A stretch of DNA of 64,000 nt. Source: Agromyces sp. 3263 (GTDB lineage Bacteria; Actinomycetota; Actinomycetes; Actinomycetales; Microbacteriaceae). Shown here in pieces: positions 35,119-49,503 of the stretch (its first letter is position 1; the number at the start of each line of letters is the position of its first letter). The stretch lies in NCBI RefSeq assembly GCF_031456545.1, contig NZ_JAVDUV010000001.1, positions 1,178,001 through 1,242,000 of the forward strand, in the 5' to 3' direction. The notes beneath the pieces were generated by a model. It had not been told where the DNA came from. It did no database searches and saw only the letters and a program-made list of their open reading frames with translations. Both the position numbers and the translations under genes were made by a program.

Positions 35119-35180
35119 ACTGCATGAGATTCGCGGCGATGTCCTCCCTTCCGGGCCCGTCTACCGGATTCTCATGCATT
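35119..35180. repeat. 62-bp palindromic dispersed repeat, copy 2
   Basis: Arms TGCATGAGATTCG and CGGATTCTCATGCA flank a central CGATGTCCT block. Ungapped alignment to the minus strand of 737-798 gives 40 of 62 identities, concentrated in GCATGAGA, CGATGTCCT and CGGATTCTCATGC. It lies between the 67-residue gene and menC, so again between genes. Confidence 0.8.
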
Positions 35181-35229
35181 CCCGGGCGACCTGGGGGCGC
35201 GGCCCGGAGCGGCGGGTTCGGGTCGGTGC

Positions 35230-35235
35230 CACGAT
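35230..35235 (+). promoter_or_regulatory. Possible -10 box CACGAT, leaderless
   Basis: CACGAT ends six bases before the menC GTG; it is a weaker match to TANNNT than its siblings in this window. Confidence 0.3.
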
Positions 35236-35241
35236 GGGACG

Positions 35242-36249
35242 GTGACCGATGACGCCGCACCCCTGCCGACCCTCGACGACCTGCTGGCGACGGCGAGGGT
35301 GGTGGCGCTCCCCCTCGTCACCAGGTTCCGCGGCATCGACGTGCGCGAGGCCATGCTCTTCGAGGGGCCCGAGGGGTGGACGGAGTTCTCGCCGTTCGCC
35401 GAGTACGACGACGACGAGGCATCCGCCTGGCTGGCCGCCGCCGTCGACTTCGGCTGGACCGCGCCGCCGCCCGCCCTGCGGGACCGGATCCCGGTGAACG
35501 CGACTGTGCCGGCGGTCGACCCCGACAGCGTCGGCGCCGTGCTCGCGCGCTTCCCCGGCTGCCGCACCGCGAAGGTGAAGGTCGGTGGCGGCGACGAGCC
35601 ACTGTCGGCGGATGTCGCGCGCGTGCGCGCCGTGCGCCACGCGCTCGGCCCCGAGGGACGCATCCGGGTCGACGCGAACGGCGGCTGGAACGTCGACGAG
35701 GCCGAGCACGCGATCCACGCGCTCGCCCCGTTCGACCTCGAGTACGTCGAGCAGCCCTGCGCGACCGTCGCGGAACTCGCCGAGATCGGGGTCCGCGTGA
35801 AGTACATGGGCATCCCCATCGCCGCCGACGAGAGCGTGCGCCGGGCCGACGACCCCCTCGCCGTGGCCGAGGCCGGCGCGGCCGACCTGCTCGTGATCAA
35901 GGCGCAGCCGCTCGGCGGCATCCGGCGGGCGCTGCGCATCATCGCGGCGGCAGGGCTCCCCGTCGTGGTGTCCAGCGCCCTCGACACGAGCGTGGGCCTG
36001 GCCATGGGCGCCCGGCTCGCGGCATCCGTGCCCTCGCTCGACTACGACTGCGGTCTCGGCACCGCCTCGCTGCTCGCCGCCGACGTCACGCGCGACCCGC
36101 TGCTGCCGGTCGACGGCGCCATCGAGGTGCGGCGGGTGCTGCCCGACCCGGCGCTGCTGCAGCGGTACGACGCGGGGCCCGAGCGCACCGACTGGTGGAT
36201 CGAACGGCTGGGCCGCGCCCACGCCGTGCTCGCCGACGCGCGGTCCTGA
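35242..36249 (+). CDS. menC: o-Succinylbenzoate synthase MenC
   Basis: The 335-residue enolase-superfamily enzyme has the catalytic lysine in TAKVKVGGG, the metal ligands in RIRVDANGGWNVDEA (Asp), LEYVEQPC (Glu) and IAADESVRR (Asp), and the second lysine in LLVIKAQPLGG. It dehydrates SHCHC to o-succinylbenzoate. It completes the menaquinone gene set here apart from menH and menI. It is convergent with the amylopullulanase gene, with a repeat array and a strong hairpin between. Confidence 0.93.
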   Translation: MTDDAAPLPTLDDLLATARVVALPLVTRFRGIDVREAMLFEGPEGWTEFSPFAEYDDDEASAWLAAAVDFGWTAPPPALRDRIPVNATVPAVDPDSVGAVLARFPGCRTAKVKVGGGDEPLSADVARVRAVRHALGPEGRIRVDANGGWNVDEAEHAIHALAPFDLEYVEQPCATVAELAEIGVRVKYMGIPIAADESVRRADDPLAVAEAGAADLLVIKAQPLGGIRRALRIIAAAGLPVVVSSALDTSVGLAMGARLAASVPSLDYDCGLGTASLLAADVTRDPLLPVDGAIEVRRVLPDPALLQRYDAGPERTDWWIERLGRAHAVLADARS

Positions 36250-36420
36250 CCCGGCCGGCCTGCCGCAGCGCTGCCGCGCCGACCACACTCGGCTGACGCG
36301 CGCCACACGCGTCTCGCGCGCGTCGCGCCGCCGCCCGGCGCGCCGCGACCCGACGCCGAGTGGCCACGTTTCGCCGCCACCCGCGCCGCGACGGCGCCGA
36401 ACATGACCGCTCGGCGTCGG

Positions 36421-36504
36421 GGGTCGGCGGGTCGGCGTCGCGGGCGGGTCGCGTCGTGGGCGGGTCGCGTCGTGGGCCGGTCGCGCGTGGGCGGGTCGCG
36501 TCGG
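36421..36504. repeat. G-rich tandem repeats, GGGCGGGTCGCGTCGT type
   Basis: Two exact 16-bp units (36442-36457 and 36458-36473) are followed by a variant (36474-36488) and a fourth (36489-36504). They are preceded by GGGTCGGC-type half units from 36421. The plus strand carries many GGG runs. The 36250-36596 gap has no gene. Confidence 0.8.
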
Positions 36505-36547
36505 GCATGGGCCGGCCACGCCCGCGGCTGACGCCAGGAACCGCGAA

Positions 36548-36579
36548 GGGCGCCGCCGCGGAGATCCGCAGCGGCGCCC
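36548..36579. terminator. Strong bidirectional hairpin between menC and pulA
   Basis: GGGCGCCGC (36548-36556) pairs with GCGGCGCCC (36571-36579), and GCGGA/TCCGC pairs inside. It lies 18 bases after the amylopullulanase stop; no U-tract. Confidence 0.65.
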
Positions 36580-36596
36580 CTCGACACGTCAGCCGG

Positions 36597-42638
<6,042 letters not shown>

Positions 42639-42670
42639 CCTTGACTCCCGATTCCCGGCACGACCGCGTG

Positions 42671-42726
42671 CCACCGACTTGGAGCCGACCGTAGCAGCGC
42701 GAGGCGAGTTAATGCAAGCGCTTGCA
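42671..42726 (-). promoter_or_regulatory. pulA promoter with LacI-type operator TGCAAGCGCTTGCA
   Basis: A perfect 14-bp palindrome at 42713-42726 overlaps a -35 box. On the minus strand TTGCAT is followed after 18 bases by TACGGT, about 50 bases before the ATG. The operator sequence is the classical LacI/GalR-family half-site pair with central CG. Confidence 0.75.
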
Positions 42727-42793
42727 ACATTGCGAGGCTCCGGATGCCGCCGTCGGCCGCATGCCCGCCATCTCAGGTTTCTTCGCGGGGCTG

Positions 42794-42816
42794 CCGGTGG
42801 AAACGTTCTCAACCGG
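42794..42816. promoter_or_regulatory. Second possible LacI-type site upstream of pulA
   Basis: CCGGT...ACCGG brackets a central AAACGTTCTC core, 23 bases in all. It resembles the palindrome before the alpha-glucosidase gene in its CCGGT/ACCGG ends. Alternatively it ends the 78-residue gene transcript. Confidence 0.25.
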
Positions 42817-42869
42817 TGGCCCTCGTTCGCGGGACGCGTCGCGCCGGGCTCACCGGTGCAGCGCAGCCG

Positions 42870-43106
42870 TCACAGCAGGCGCCCGACCGCCACCGCCCGG
42901 AACCGCTCCTCGCGCAGCCGGGCGGCGACGAGCCGCCGCTCGTGCAGTTCGGCGAGCTCCTCGCGAGTGGGGGCCGCGTGGCGCTGCTCGGCGCTGCGGC
43001 TCCACGCGAGGAGCGCGAGGCCGCTGCGACGCGAGATGCGCCGGAGCAGCGTGTCGGGTCCGGCGGGGCGGACGATGCCGGCGGTGCCGATGACTGCGGT
43101 GTTCAT
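42870..43106 (-). CDS. 78-residue basic protein, unknown function
   Basis: The ATG at 43106 (after GAGGGGTC) gives MNTAVIGTAGIVRPAGPDTL and a strongly basic C-terminal helix (ELAELHERRLVAARLREERF). There is no clear membrane helix or signal. The composition resembles small actinobacterial proteins near stress regulators, but no family is recognised. It lies downstream of the LuxR-family regulator gene on the opposite side of pulA; the 138-base gap to the regulator holds nothing obvious. Confidence 0.5.
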   Translation of the reverse strand: MNTAVIGTAGIVRPAGPDTLLRRISRRSGLALLAWSRSAEQRHAAPTREELAELHERRLVAARLREERFRAVAVGRLL

Positions 43107-43244
43107 GATGACCCCTCGATCCGTTGGTCGCGGCCCGATCCCGGGCACATTCCAGTTCTACGGCGAGGAGGCGGGCAGGCTCGTCGGCGACGACTACCGA
43201 GATCGGCTGCGGCGGCTACCGAGATCTTCCGGCGCGTGGTGGGA

Positions 43245-45836
43245 TCAGGCCGAGAGGAGGCCGAGTTGGCGGGCGGCGCGCACGGCGTCCTGCCGGCTCT
43301 GCACGCCGAGCTTCGCCAGCACCGCGGCGACGTGGCTGTCCACCGTGCGCACCGAGACGACCAGCCGGTCGGCGATCTCGGCGTTCGTGAGACCCGCGGC
43401 GAGGAGCTCGAGCACCCCGACCTGCCGGTCGGTCAGCCCCTCGGGGTTGCGCCGCGTCACGCTCGACGGTCCGCGGGGGATGCTCCGCACGCCGCGGGCG
43501 CGGAGCTCGGCACGCACCCGGCGGGCGAGCGGCGCGGCGCCCAGTCGGTCGAGGATCACGAGCGCGTCGAGGAGGTCGGCCTCGTCGGGGCTCTCGGCGA
43601 GCGCCGCGGCCTCGTGGTACGGGGCGCCGGCCTCGTGCCACAGGTCGGCCGCGCGGCGCCAGTCGCCGCGTGCCTGCACGGCGAACGGGTGTCCGTCGTC
43701 GGGCGACACCTCCACCTCGTCCCCCGCGCGCCGCAGCAGGTACGCCAGCTCGGCCCGGAGCGCGCGGGCGTTCCGGCGGTCGGCCTCGTCGAACTCGGGA
43801 CGGGCGATCGCGCGGGCGGCGGCCCCATCTCCGCGGAGCAGGGCCGCCTCGGCCCGCGCGGCCGCGACCGGCCCGCGACGCTGCAGCTCGGCCAGTTCGT
43901 CGGCGAGCCGTCGCGCCTCGTCGAGTGCCTCGTCGGCGCCCTCGTCGCCGTCGGCGCCGCGCCGCAGGCGGGCGGTGCCGGCGACGGTCAGTGCGACGCA
44001 ACGGGCGTGCGGGGCATCCGGGGCCGGTTCGACCGACGCCAGGGCGTCATCCCATCGGGCCCGCGCCAGGTCGAGCCGCCCCTGCTCCATGCGCTGATAG
44101 GTGACGAAGCCGATGAACTCGGCTCGCTCGGTGAGCTCCATCGCACGAGCGAGGTGCAACTCGGCGAGGTCGAGCCGGTAGTGGTCGAGCAGGCCCCAGA
44201 CGAGGTTCACGTAGGCGCGCGCCGCATCCTCCATGTCGTCGACCGCCTGCGCGACCTCGGCGGCCTCGACGAGTTCGTCGATCCCCCGCTCGTCGGCGCC
44301 GAACATCAGCGCGGTGCCGTGGTTGTTCAGCGCGTGCGAGAGCACGGCGCGATCGCCGGTCTCGCGCGCGATCGCGATCGCCCGGTCGGCGAGCTCCATC
44401 GCGCGCTCGGAGTCGTGCATGAGCAGCGCGAGCTGCGACTCGTTGCTGAGCGCCATGGCGAGCAGGCTGGGGTCGCCGGCGTCGGCGAGCACCGCGGATG
44501 CCTCGCGAGCCGACTGCTCGGCGTCGGCGCGACGGCCGGCGAACCACTGGAAGCGAGAGAGCCAGCGCAGGCTCGCCCCGAGCCGCCGAGGATCCCCGAG
44601 CTGCCGTCGCAGGGCGATCACCTCGGACTGCGTCGTCATCGCCTCGACCGCCGCTCCCACGGTGTACGACTCGATCGCGAACTCCTCCGACAGGTCGGCA
44701 CGTTCGGCCGGCTCGAAGCGGTCGGCGTGCGCGAGCGCCGCGCGATAGTGCGACGTCGCCTGGCGGTGCGCGCCCGATGCGGCGGCGTCACGGGCCGCCC
44801 GCGGCGCCCACTCGACGACTGCGTCCACGTCGCCCGCGGCAAGCGCGTGATGCACGAGCCGGGCGGGGTCGGCCACGCCGGAGGCCACGAGCGCGCCGAG
44901 CACCCGACGCTCGAGCTCGATGCGGCGTGAGGCCGGCAGCGCGTCGACGACCGCGCGTCGGGTCAGCTCGTGGCGGAACCGCACACCGTCGGCACTCACC
45001 GCGAGGAGTCCGCCCTCCTCGGCGGCCCGCAGCGCCCCCTCGGACCCCGGCACGAGCCGCGCGAGCAGGTCTCGGTCGACCGCGGAGGGCACGACGGCGA
45101 GCTGCTCCACGTGGTCCTGCGTCGCGGCATCGAGGCGTCGCAGGCGACCCGTCACGGCGTCGACCACCGTCGGGGGCACGCGCGCCTCGTCGGCGGAGGC
45201 GATGAGCTCGGTCACGAAGTAGGGGTTGCCCTCGGTCATCCGGTAGACCCGCTGGGCGTCGAGCCCGCTGTCGGCGGTGAGCCGGCCCACGGCGGCGGGC
45301 GACAGGTGGGCGAGGGCGATGCGGTCGACGCGGTCGCCGTGCCCGAGGTCGCCGAGGAGGCGGCTGAGGGGATGGTCGCGGTCGAGCTCGTCGCGGTACG
45401 TGAGCACGAGCACCGCCGGCAGGTCGTCGATGCGGCGGGCGAGGAACCGCAGCACGTCGAGGGTGGCCTCATCGGCCCAGTGCACGTCCTCGACGATGAG
45501 CACGGTGCCGCCTGGGTCGGCCAGCTCGTCCCGGAGCGCGGCGTAGACCTCCTCGCGGTCGCCGGCGCGCAGGGCCTCCCCGAGCCGCGGTCCGACCGAC
45601 GCGCCGAGATCCCGCAGCGGACCGAGCGTGCGGGGCGTCGACATCGCGTCGCACGACCCGACGAGGACCCGGGCACCCCCGGGCGGATCCGCTCGCAGCG
45701 CCGCCACCAGCGTGGACTTCCCGATGCCCGCCTCGCCGTGGAGCAGCACGACGCGGCCGCGCCCGGCCGTCGCCTCCCGCACGGCCGCGCGCAGCTCATC
45801 GAGCTCGGTCTCGCGTTCGAGCAGGGAACTGCGCAC
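43245..45836 (-). CDS. Large LuxR-family ATPase regulator (LAL type)
   Basis: The 863-residue protein has an AAA/NB-ARC-like ATPase at the N-terminus (VVLLHGEAGIGKSTLVAAL, Walker A near 30; VLIVEDVHWADEATLD, Walker B near 115). A long helical TPR-like region follows (about 330-790). A C-terminal LuxR helix-turn-helix is clear (LTDRQVGVLELLAAGLTNAE, IADRLVVSVRTVDSHVAAVL). LAL proteins such as MalT activate operons on binding a small ligand plus ATP. The nearest targets would be pulA or the small gene; a MalT-like link to pulA is possible but unproven. GTG start. Confidence 0.9.
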   Translation of the reverse strand: MRSSLLERETELDELRAAVREATAGRGRVVLLHGEAGIGKSTLVAALRADPPGGARVLVGSCDAMSTPRTLGPLRDLGASVGPRLGEALRAGDREEVYAALRDELADPGGTVLIVEDVHWADEATLDVLRFLARRIDDLPAVLVLTYRDELDRDHPLSRLLGDLGHGDRVDRIALAHLSPAAVGRLTADSGLDAQRVYRMTEGNPYFVTELIASADEARVPPTVVDAVTGRLRRLDAATQDHVEQLAVVPSAVDRDLLARLVPGSEGALRAAEEGGLLAVSADGVRFRHELTRRAVVDALPASRRIELERRVLGALVASGVADPARLVHHALAAGDVDAVVEWAPRAARDAAASGAHRQATSHYRAALAHADRFEPAERADLSEEFAIESYTVGAAVEAMTTQSEVIALRRQLGDPRRLGASLRWLSRFQWFAGRRADAEQSAREASAVLADAGDPSLLAMALSNESQLALLMHDSERAMELADRAIAIARETGDRAVLSHALNNHGTALMFGADERGIDELVEAAEVAQAVDDMEDAARAYVNLVWGLLDHYRLDLAELHLARAMELTERAEFIGFVTYQRMEQGRLDLARARWDDALASVEPAPDAPHARCVALTVAGTARLRRGADGDEGADEALDEARRLADELAELQRRGPVAAARAEAALLRGDGAAARAIARPEFDEADRRNARALRAELAYLLRRAGDEVEVSPDDGHPFAVQARGDWRRAADLWHEAGAPYHEAAALAESPDEADLLDALVILDRLGAAPLARRVRAELRARGVRSIPRGPSSVTRRNPEGLTDRQVGVLELLAAGLTNAEIADRLVVSVRTVDSHVAAVLAKLGVQSRQDAVRAARQLGLLSA

Positions 45837-45916
45837 AGGGCGAGCATGCCCGCCGCGGGCGCGCGCTGCAACCGCACGCGCCCTGAGGCGCCGGGTGACT
45901 CAGCGCCGCGATCGGA

Positions 45917-46972
45917 TCAGAGGCCCGAGTAGGCGTGCAGTCCCTTGAAGAACAGGTTCACCACGGTGAAGTTGAACAGCACCGTCGAGAAGCCGATGAT
46001 CGCGAGCCACGCCGATCGCGAACCGCGCCAGCCGCGGGTCGCCCGCGCGTGGATGTACCCGGCGTAGACCACCCAGATGATGAAGGTCCACACCTCCTTG
46101 GTGTCCCAGCCCCAGTAGCGGCCCCACGCCGCCTCGGCCCAGATCGCGCCGGCCATCAGCGTGAACGTCCACAGGATGAAGCCGATGATGATGACGCGGT
46201 AGGCCAGGTTCTCGAGGGTCGCCGAGTCGGGCAGTGTCGCGAGGAAGTTCTGCTTGACGGCCTTGGCGGATGCCGCGAACGACTCCCGCCGCGCCTGCAT
46301 GAGCTGCACGACCGAGAGCGCGAAGCCCAGGGCGAGGAATCCGACCGCCGAGGTCGCCACGAACACGTGGATCACGAGCCAGGCCGACTGCAGTGCCGGT
46401 GGCAGGGGCACGACGCTGACGTAGAAGTTCACGGTCGCGATGCCGAGCAGCACGAGCACGAGGCCGGTCACGAACGTGCCGAGGAAGCGCAGGTCGTGCT
46501 TGGCGACGACGAGCACGAGCAGGTAGACCGTGGTGATGACGAGCGTGCCGGTGAGCGCGAACTCGTACATGTTCGCCCACGGCACCCGGCCCGCGGCAAG
46601 TCCGCGGGTGACGTCGGCCGCGAGGTGCAGCAGCCAGGCGACGACCGTCATGGCGACGGCAACGCGCAGGGCGGGCGAGCGGCCCCAGGCGACGGATGCC
46701 CCGCGCGCGGGCGGTGCGGCCACGAGCGTGTCCGTGCCTCCGCCGGTCGCTGGTGCGCCGGTCGTGCTGCTCGCTGCGCCGGCCGCGGTGGTGGCAGTTG
46801 CGGCAGCCCCGGTCGCGGGTGCGGATGCCACGACGGCCGCCTTCGCATCGTCCGCCGCCTTCGTCGCGGCTGCCGACCGACGCGCGAGGTCGATCGCGTA
46901 GGCGATGAAGGCGATCGCGTACACGGCCATGGCCGAGTACACGAGGATGATGGAGATCTCGTCGAGCGTCAC
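45917..46972 (-). CDS. ccsB: Cytochrome c maturation protein CcsB (ResC)
   Basis: The 351-residue membrane protein has about eight helices and the haem-handling motif WGWDTKEVWTFIIW near 285. Conserved His residues appear in LLHLAADV and IHVFVATS. An Ala/Thr/Pro-rich loop (about 35-90) separates the first helix from the rest. With ResB it moves haem and joins it to apocytochrome c outside the membrane. The GTG start has TAAGGT six bases upstream, so it may be transcribed separately as well as from the operon; resB ends nine bases upstream. Confidence 0.92.
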   Translation of the reverse strand: MTLDEISIILVYSAMAVYAIAFIAYAIDLARRSAAATKAADDAKAAVVASAPATGAAATATTAAGAASSTTGAPATGGGTDTLVAAPPARGASVAWGRSPALRVAVAMTVVAWLLHLAADVTRGLAAGRVPWANMYEFALTGTLVITTVYLLVLVVAKHDLRFLGTFVTGLVLVLLGIATVNFYVSVVPLPPALQSAWLVIHVFVATSAVGFLALGFALSVVQLMQARRESFAASAKAVKQNFLATLPDSATLENLAYRVIIIGFILWTFTLMAGAIWAEAAWGRYWGWDTKEVWTFIIWVVYAGYIHARATRGWRGSRSAWLAIIGFSTVLFNFTVVNLFFKGLHAYSGL

Positions 46973-46978
46973 TGTTCT

Positions 46979-46984
46979 ACCTTA
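46979..46984 (-). promoter_or_regulatory. Possible -10 box TAAGGT, leaderless
   Basis: TAAGGT on the minus strand ends six bases before the ccsB GTG and overlaps the resB stop region. Confidence 0.35.
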
Positions 46985-48751
46985 CGTCGAAGGATTCGCG
47001 CGGTCATCGGCGGATTCGCCGGGCGGCGCCGCCCCGGGCCCGGTCTCGACCGCGGGTGCCGCCGCCGCGGCATCCGTCGACGCACCCGCGTGCGCGTTGG
47101 CGAACGAGGCGACCGCCTCCTCGAGGCCCGGGTCCTCGCCGCGCGCGAGGCCGGCGTACTCCAGCACCACCGCGCCGTCGCGCCGGCGCACGGCCTTCAC
47201 CCACATGCGGCGACGCGGCACGAAGAGCGACACGAGCAGGCCCGCGATGATGAGCACCGCGAAGACGAGCACCCAGCCTTGGGACGGGTCGTCGTGGATG
47301 TCGAAGCTCGCGAACCGGCTGACACTGTGCGAGTAGTCGCCCTCGGCGGCATCGGGATCGGCGTTCTCGAAGGTGACCGAGCCGAGGCCGTTCGGCAGCT
47401 CCACGGTCTCCCCGGGCATGAGCTCGATCGACTCGACACCGGTCGCACCGCCCGTGAGCTGCTCCATGCTCGACGGGTCCAGCGTGTACACCGAGGTCGG
47501 CTCGCCGCCGTCGATGCCGAGGTCGCCCTGGTAGACGTTCAGCGTGAGCACCGGGTAGACGAGGTCGGGGTAGTTCGAGGTGAACGCACCAGAGGCGAGC
47601 GTCTCCTGCGTCGGGTAGAAGAACCCCACCATGCCGAGCTGCTCCTCGAGGCCGTCGGGCACCTTGACGACGCCGATCGACGTGAGGTTGGCGTCCTGCG
47701 GCAGGAACGGCACCGCGTCGGTGAACACGACCTCGCCCTGCGGGTCGCGCACCGTGATGGTGGGGGCATACCCGTTGCCGAGCAGGTAGACGTCGGTGCC
47801 GTGCACGCGCAGCGGCTGGTTCACCTTGACCACGCCCGGCGTCGACTCGCCGCCCTTGGCTTGCACCGACACGTGCGCGGTGAAGTCGATCGGCTGCCCG
47901 ATCGCCTCCTGGTTGCGCGTCTCGTACACGGCGTCGAGCTCCTCGAGCGAGAGCTTGTAGGGGTCGAGGGTGCCGTCGTCGAAGAAGCGGCCCGGGTTGA
48001 ACGAGTCGTACGCCGCGAGCGTGTTCACGAAGGACTGGCCTTCGACGACCACGCGCTGTCCCGAGAAGCCGAAGCCGCCGCCGATGCCGACGGCCACCAG
48101 CACGCCGAGGAGCGCGGTGTGGAAGACCAGGTTGCCGGTCTCGCGCAGGTAGCCGCGTTCGGCCGACACGGATGCCTCGCCGCGCAGGTCGTAGCGCTCG
48201 ACCCGGTAGCCGGCGCGCTTCAACTCGGCAGCCGCGCGGTCGATCGCGGCATCCGGCGTCTCACCCGTCGGCAGCGGCCGCTCGGTGAAGCCGGCGAGCC
48301 TCGAGAGTCGCACGGGCGTGCGCGGCGGGCGGGCGCGCAGCGCGTCGAAGTGGTGCTTCGTGCGCGGGATGACGCAGCCGATGAGCGACACGAACAGCAG
48401 CAGGTACACCGCCGAGAACCACGCCGACGTGTACACGTCGAACATCTGGAACCGGTCGAGCACCGGCGCGAGGCCCGGGTTGTCGGCGAAGTACTGGGTC
48501 ACGCCGTTCGGGTCGCTCGAGCGCTGCGGCACGAGCGAGCCGGGCACCGCGGCGATCGCGAGCAGCAGTAGGAGCAGCAGCGCCGTGCGCATGCTCGTGA
48601 GCTGCCGCCACGCGAAGCGCAGCCAGCCCACGAGGCCGAGCTTCGGCTGGGTGACGGATGCGTCGTCGCCCGGCGACTCGGCATCGCGCTGGGGAGCGTC
48701 GATGTGGTCGTCGGGCCGCGACAGTGCGTCGGGGTCAGATCGCGGGGACAA
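46982..48751 (-). CDS. resB: Cytochrome c maturation protein ResB (Ccs1)
   Basis: The 589-residue protein has the ResB pattern: an N-terminal helix MRTALLLLLLLAIAAVPGSLVPQ, a second helix AVYLLLFVSLIGCVIPR, a third LLGVLVAVGIGGGFGFSGQ, a large extracytoplasmic domain and a final helix VFAVLIIAGLLVSLFVP. It works with CcsB. The reading frame starts at a TTG overlapping the ccdA stop by 17 bases; the exact start is uncertain, with the first 45 residues disordered. Translation is probably coupled to ccdA. Confidence 0.92.
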   Translation of the reverse strand: MSPRSDPDALSRPDDHIDAPQRDAESPGDDASVTQPKLGLVGWLRFAWRQLTSMRTALLLLLLLAIAAVPGSLVPQRSSDPNGVTQYFADNPGLAPVLDRFQMFDVYTSAWFSAVYLLLFVSLIGCVIPRTKHHFDALRARPPRTPVRLSRLAGFTERPLPTGETPDAAIDRAAAELKRAGYRVERYDLRGEASVSAERGYLRETGNLVFHTALLGVLVAVGIGGGFGFSGQRVVVEGQSFVNTLAAYDSFNPGRFFDDGTLDPYKLSLEELDAVYETRNQEAIGQPIDFTAHVSVQAKGGESTPGVVKVNQPLRVHGTDVYLLGNGYAPTITVRDPQGEVVFTDAVPFLPQDANLTSIGVVKVPDGLEEQLGMVGFFYPTQETLASGAFTSNYPDLVYPVLTLNVYQGDLGIDGGEPTSVYTLDPSSMEQLTGGATGVESIELMPGETVELPNGLGSVTFENADPDAAEGDYSHSVSRFASFDIHDDPSQGWVLVFAVLIIAGLLVSLFVPRRRMWVKAVRRRDGAVVLEYAGLARGEDPGLEEAVASFANAHAGASTDAAAAAPAVETGPGAAPPGESADDRANPST

Positions 48752-49490
48752 AGCCGGTGATCACCGCCTGCAGTTCGTACATCCAGATGGTCCAGAGGCC
48801 CGACACCATGAGCAGGCCGATCGCGATGAGCAGCGACCCGCCGATGATGTTGATGGTGCGGATGTGGCGGCGGAAGAAGGCGAGCGAGCCCGTCACCCAG
48901 CCGAAGCCGAGCGCCACGAGCAGGAACGGGATGCCGAGGCCCAGGCAGTACGCGAGCCCGAGCAGCAGCGCGCGGCCGGCCGACGCCGAGTCGGCGCTGA
49001 GCGTCAGCACGACCGCGAGGGTCGGGCCGATGCACGGGGTCCAGCCGAGGCCGAACACGATGCCGAGCAGCGGCGCCCCCGCGAGGCCCGTGGCCGGCCG
49101 CCACGACGGCTTGAACGTGCGCTGCAGGAACGTGAACTGGCCGATGAACACGAGGCCCATCACGATGAGCACCACGCCGAGCGCCCGGGTGATCACGTCG
49201 CCGTAGGCGTTGAACCACGCTCCCGCGACGCCGGCGAGCAGGTTGAACGTGACGAACACGACCGTGAACCCGGCGATGAACAGCAGCACGCCGAGGATGA
49301 GGCGACGACGGTTGCGTCGTTCCTCGGAGGCGACGGCCGACGCATCCGTGAAGCCGCCGAGGTAGCCGAGGTAGCCGGGCACCAGCGGCAGCACGCACGG
49401 CGAGAGGAACGAGACGAGCCCCGCGGCGAGCGCGATCGGGACGGCTGCGAGCAGCTGCCCGTTCAGCACGACGTCGCCGACCCCGCCCAC
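48735..49490 (-). CDS. ccdA: Thiol-disulfide transporter CcdA
   Basis: From the GTG at 49490 the protein has 251 residues and six helices. The redox cysteines lie in helix 1 (FLSPCVLPLVPGYLGYLGG) and helix 4 (GLGWTPCIGPTLAVVL), the classical CcdA pair. It carries electrons from cytoplasmic thioredoxin to the ResA-type lipoprotein that keeps apocytochrome haem-binding cysteines reduced. It starts 13 bases after the resA stop. Confidence 0.94.
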   Translation of the reverse strand: MGGVGDVVLNGQLLAAVPIALAAGLVSFLSPCVLPLVPGYLGYLGGFTDASAVASEERRNRRRLILGVLLFIAGFTVVFVTFNLLAGVAGAWFNAYGDVITRALGVVLIVMGLVFIGQFTFLQRTFKPSWRPATGLAGAPLLGIVFGLGWTPCIGPTLAVVLTLSADSASAGRALLLGLAYCLGLGIPFLLVALGFGWVTGSLAFFRRHIRTINIIGGSLLIAIGLLMVSGLWTIWMYELQAVITGFVPAI

Positions 49491-49503
49491 GCTGCCGCCG
49501 TCC

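Noticed and set aside
36421..36504. Possible CRISPR array
   Set aside because: Adjacent 16-bp units without spacers; simple tandem duplication.
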